From Hemileia vastatrix (Eukaryota > Basidiomycota > Pucciniomycetes > Pucciniales > Zaghouaniaceae), in the NCBI GenBank assembly GCA_030280995.1, contig JASXTE010000005.1:22809001-22873000 (forward strand): 64,000 nucleotides of DNA, given 5' to 3'. Under the pieces are notes generated by a model, which was given only the letters and a program-made list of their open reading frames with translations, searched no databases and was not told where the DNA came from. Position numbers and translations under genes: made by a program. Positions 62,991-64,000 of this stretch are shown piece by piece. The first letter of the stretch is position 1. Each line of letters begins with the position of its first letter.

Positions 62991-64000
62991 AGAGGGTATG
63001 GCTCTGTTTTGTCCCCCATTGGGAAATACAAAGCCACAGTGTTTTTTAAATATAACCATGGTTTTGTAAGAGCTATTTGTGATTTTGTTGTCATGAAAAA
63101 TGATAACTTGAGCAATTGGTTTATTGTAGGGAATGATATTTTAACCAAGTATGGCATAAAATTGGATCCTTCAAACCAATGTTTCACAATGGGGTTGAAT
63201 GGGAAGAGAAAATTTAAAATTTCCTCCCCTAAAAAATTATTAAAACCAGAATTGAACACATGTAATTCTGTGGTTCAATATAAAGGAAGATCTACAAAGG
63301 AAATGCATGCCCTTATGTCTGAAATTGACAATGCCTTTTTTGGAGAACAACTTTCTGGTGAGGATAAAGATTCCATCATTAACTTGATAAAATCTTTTCC
63401 TATGGCCTTTGCTCATGGGTCACATGAACTGGGATTAGTTAAAGAGGAAATGAAACTTTCATTGTCTTGCCCATTAACTGATATACCACCTAGTTTAAAG
63501 AAGAAGCCTTATCCTGCTTCTCCCACAAAGAGAAAAGATATTAAAGATAATATCTCTACCCTTTTAAAAATGAATATTATTGAAAAGGTAGTTGAAACAC
63601 CTAAATATTGTGTTATCTCACCTGTCCTAATTTCTTATGAGAAAGATAAAGGCAGGTTATGTGGTGATTATAGAGCACTAAATACTTATACTGTTGATGA
63701 TATCTATCCTTTACCTAGAATCAGCTCTATACATGCTACTTTACAGGGTGCTAAATATATCAGCTGTTTGGATGGTAATAAGGGATATCACCAGGTACCT
63801 GTTGAAAAAAATTCTCAGAACTTTCAGATGATTGCCACTCATATGGGTATTTATAAGTATATTAGGATGCCATTTGGCCCTAAAAATGCCCCTTCTGTTT
63901 TCCAAAAAGTAATGGATAACACATTCCATCAAGAGATAATTGAAGGTTGGCTGATGGTTTATATTGATGATATCATTATATTCTCAAAAACATTTGAGGA
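62991..64000 (+). pseudogene. pol: A2 protease end and reverse transcriptase (runs off the window)
   Basis: Same frame after the TGA: …FFKYNHGFVRAICDFVVM, NWFIVGNDILTKYGIKLDP, then RT (LSLSCPLTDIPPSLKKKPYP, GRLCGDYRALNTYTVDDIYP, MPFGPKNAPSVFQKVMD, VYIDDIIIFSKTFE). Open to the last base; no stop at the position of the A1 TGA (7649-7651). Confidence 0.9.

Larger units (their letters stand above)
48758..64000 (+). mobile_element. Ty3/gypsy chromovirus A2, incomplete in window and split by D2
   Basis: 5' LTR 48758-49579, primer site, leader repeats, ORF1 start at 50650. D2 is inserted at 50749 and A2 resumes at 60480 with ORF1/ORF2, Gag, protease and RT, running out of the window within the RT. 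CTTTC precedes the LTR as its expected target duplication; the partner copy is beyond 64000. Close relative of A1 in opposite orientation, but it retains the intron. Confidence 0.95.

Overview
This is a eukaryotic, AT-rich, repeat-dominated window with no convincing host gene. It is almost entirely transposable elements inserted into one another. The Ty3/gypsy polyproteins carry a C-terminal chromodomain (chromoviruses), introns are short (52-58 nt) with GTAAGT donors and CTGAC/CTAAC-like branch sites, and Ty1/copia, CACTA and Tc1/mariner relics are mixed in. This fits a basidiomycete with an expanded genome, most likely a rust fungus (Pucciniales). That assignment is inference from family resemblance, not proof.

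Layout. 1-3741: old AT-rich DNA with a coiled-coil protein relic and two tandem duplications. 3747-12491: gypsy element A1 (minus strand), complete with LTRs and target duplication ACTCT but with a broken pol. 12497-15041: a minisatellite of palindromic units and a Tc1/mariner transposase relic. 15042 to at least 48757: a decayed Ty1/copia element that is the scaffold for the rest. Its reverse transcriptase is split by a CACTA transposon (18433-32724, duplication TTA). That transposon contains a 261-bp CACTA MITE (18650-18910) and gypsy element C (19258-30004, duplication GTGGG), which itself holds a solo LTR and a 1.1-kb insertion. The 3' copia LTR holds a probable solo LTR (34101-48659), which holds a small MITE and gypsy element D1 (34215-47510, duplication ATAAA). 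The 3' LTR of D1 holds a second CACTA element (35621-39268, duplication TAT) with a transposase remnant. The rest of the copia LTR is interrupted at 48758 by gypsy element A2, which runs off the window. Gypsy element D2 (50749-60474, duplication GAATT) lies inside the gag of A2 and is the youngest insertion: its LTRs differ at about three sites by eye, and its 1925-codon gag-pol frame is open.

Most interesting signal. The three gypsy families (A, C, D; five copies) share an arrangement I do not recognise from the literature. The 5' part of the long Gag frame (ORF1) is overprinted in the +1 frame by a second ATG-started frame (ORF2, about 149-158 codons). ORF2 encodes a coiled-coil protein with a conserved KW-K/Q-WDW motif, an HPY-x-G/E-K basic motif and a terminal Trp. 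ORF2 stops exactly at a conserved intron of 3n+1 nt (58, 58, 58 and 52 nt). Copy A1 lacks this intron precisely, like a spliced and reverse-transcribed copy. Between D1 and D2, ORF2 has fewer and milder changes than ORF1 over the same DNA, which suggests ORF2 is the selected frame. Unspliced RNA keeps ORF1 fused to Gag-Pol; spliced RNA uncouples them, while ORF2 ends at the same Trp-stop either way in C and D.

A second theme is arrays of long palindromes. CACTA-2 carries four CACGTG-ended hairpins alternating with four hairpins of another sequence. CACTA-1 carries four unrelated hairpins spaced about 135 bp. The A-family leaders carry 10-11 copies of a CAGTTGACA/TGTCCTG dyad.
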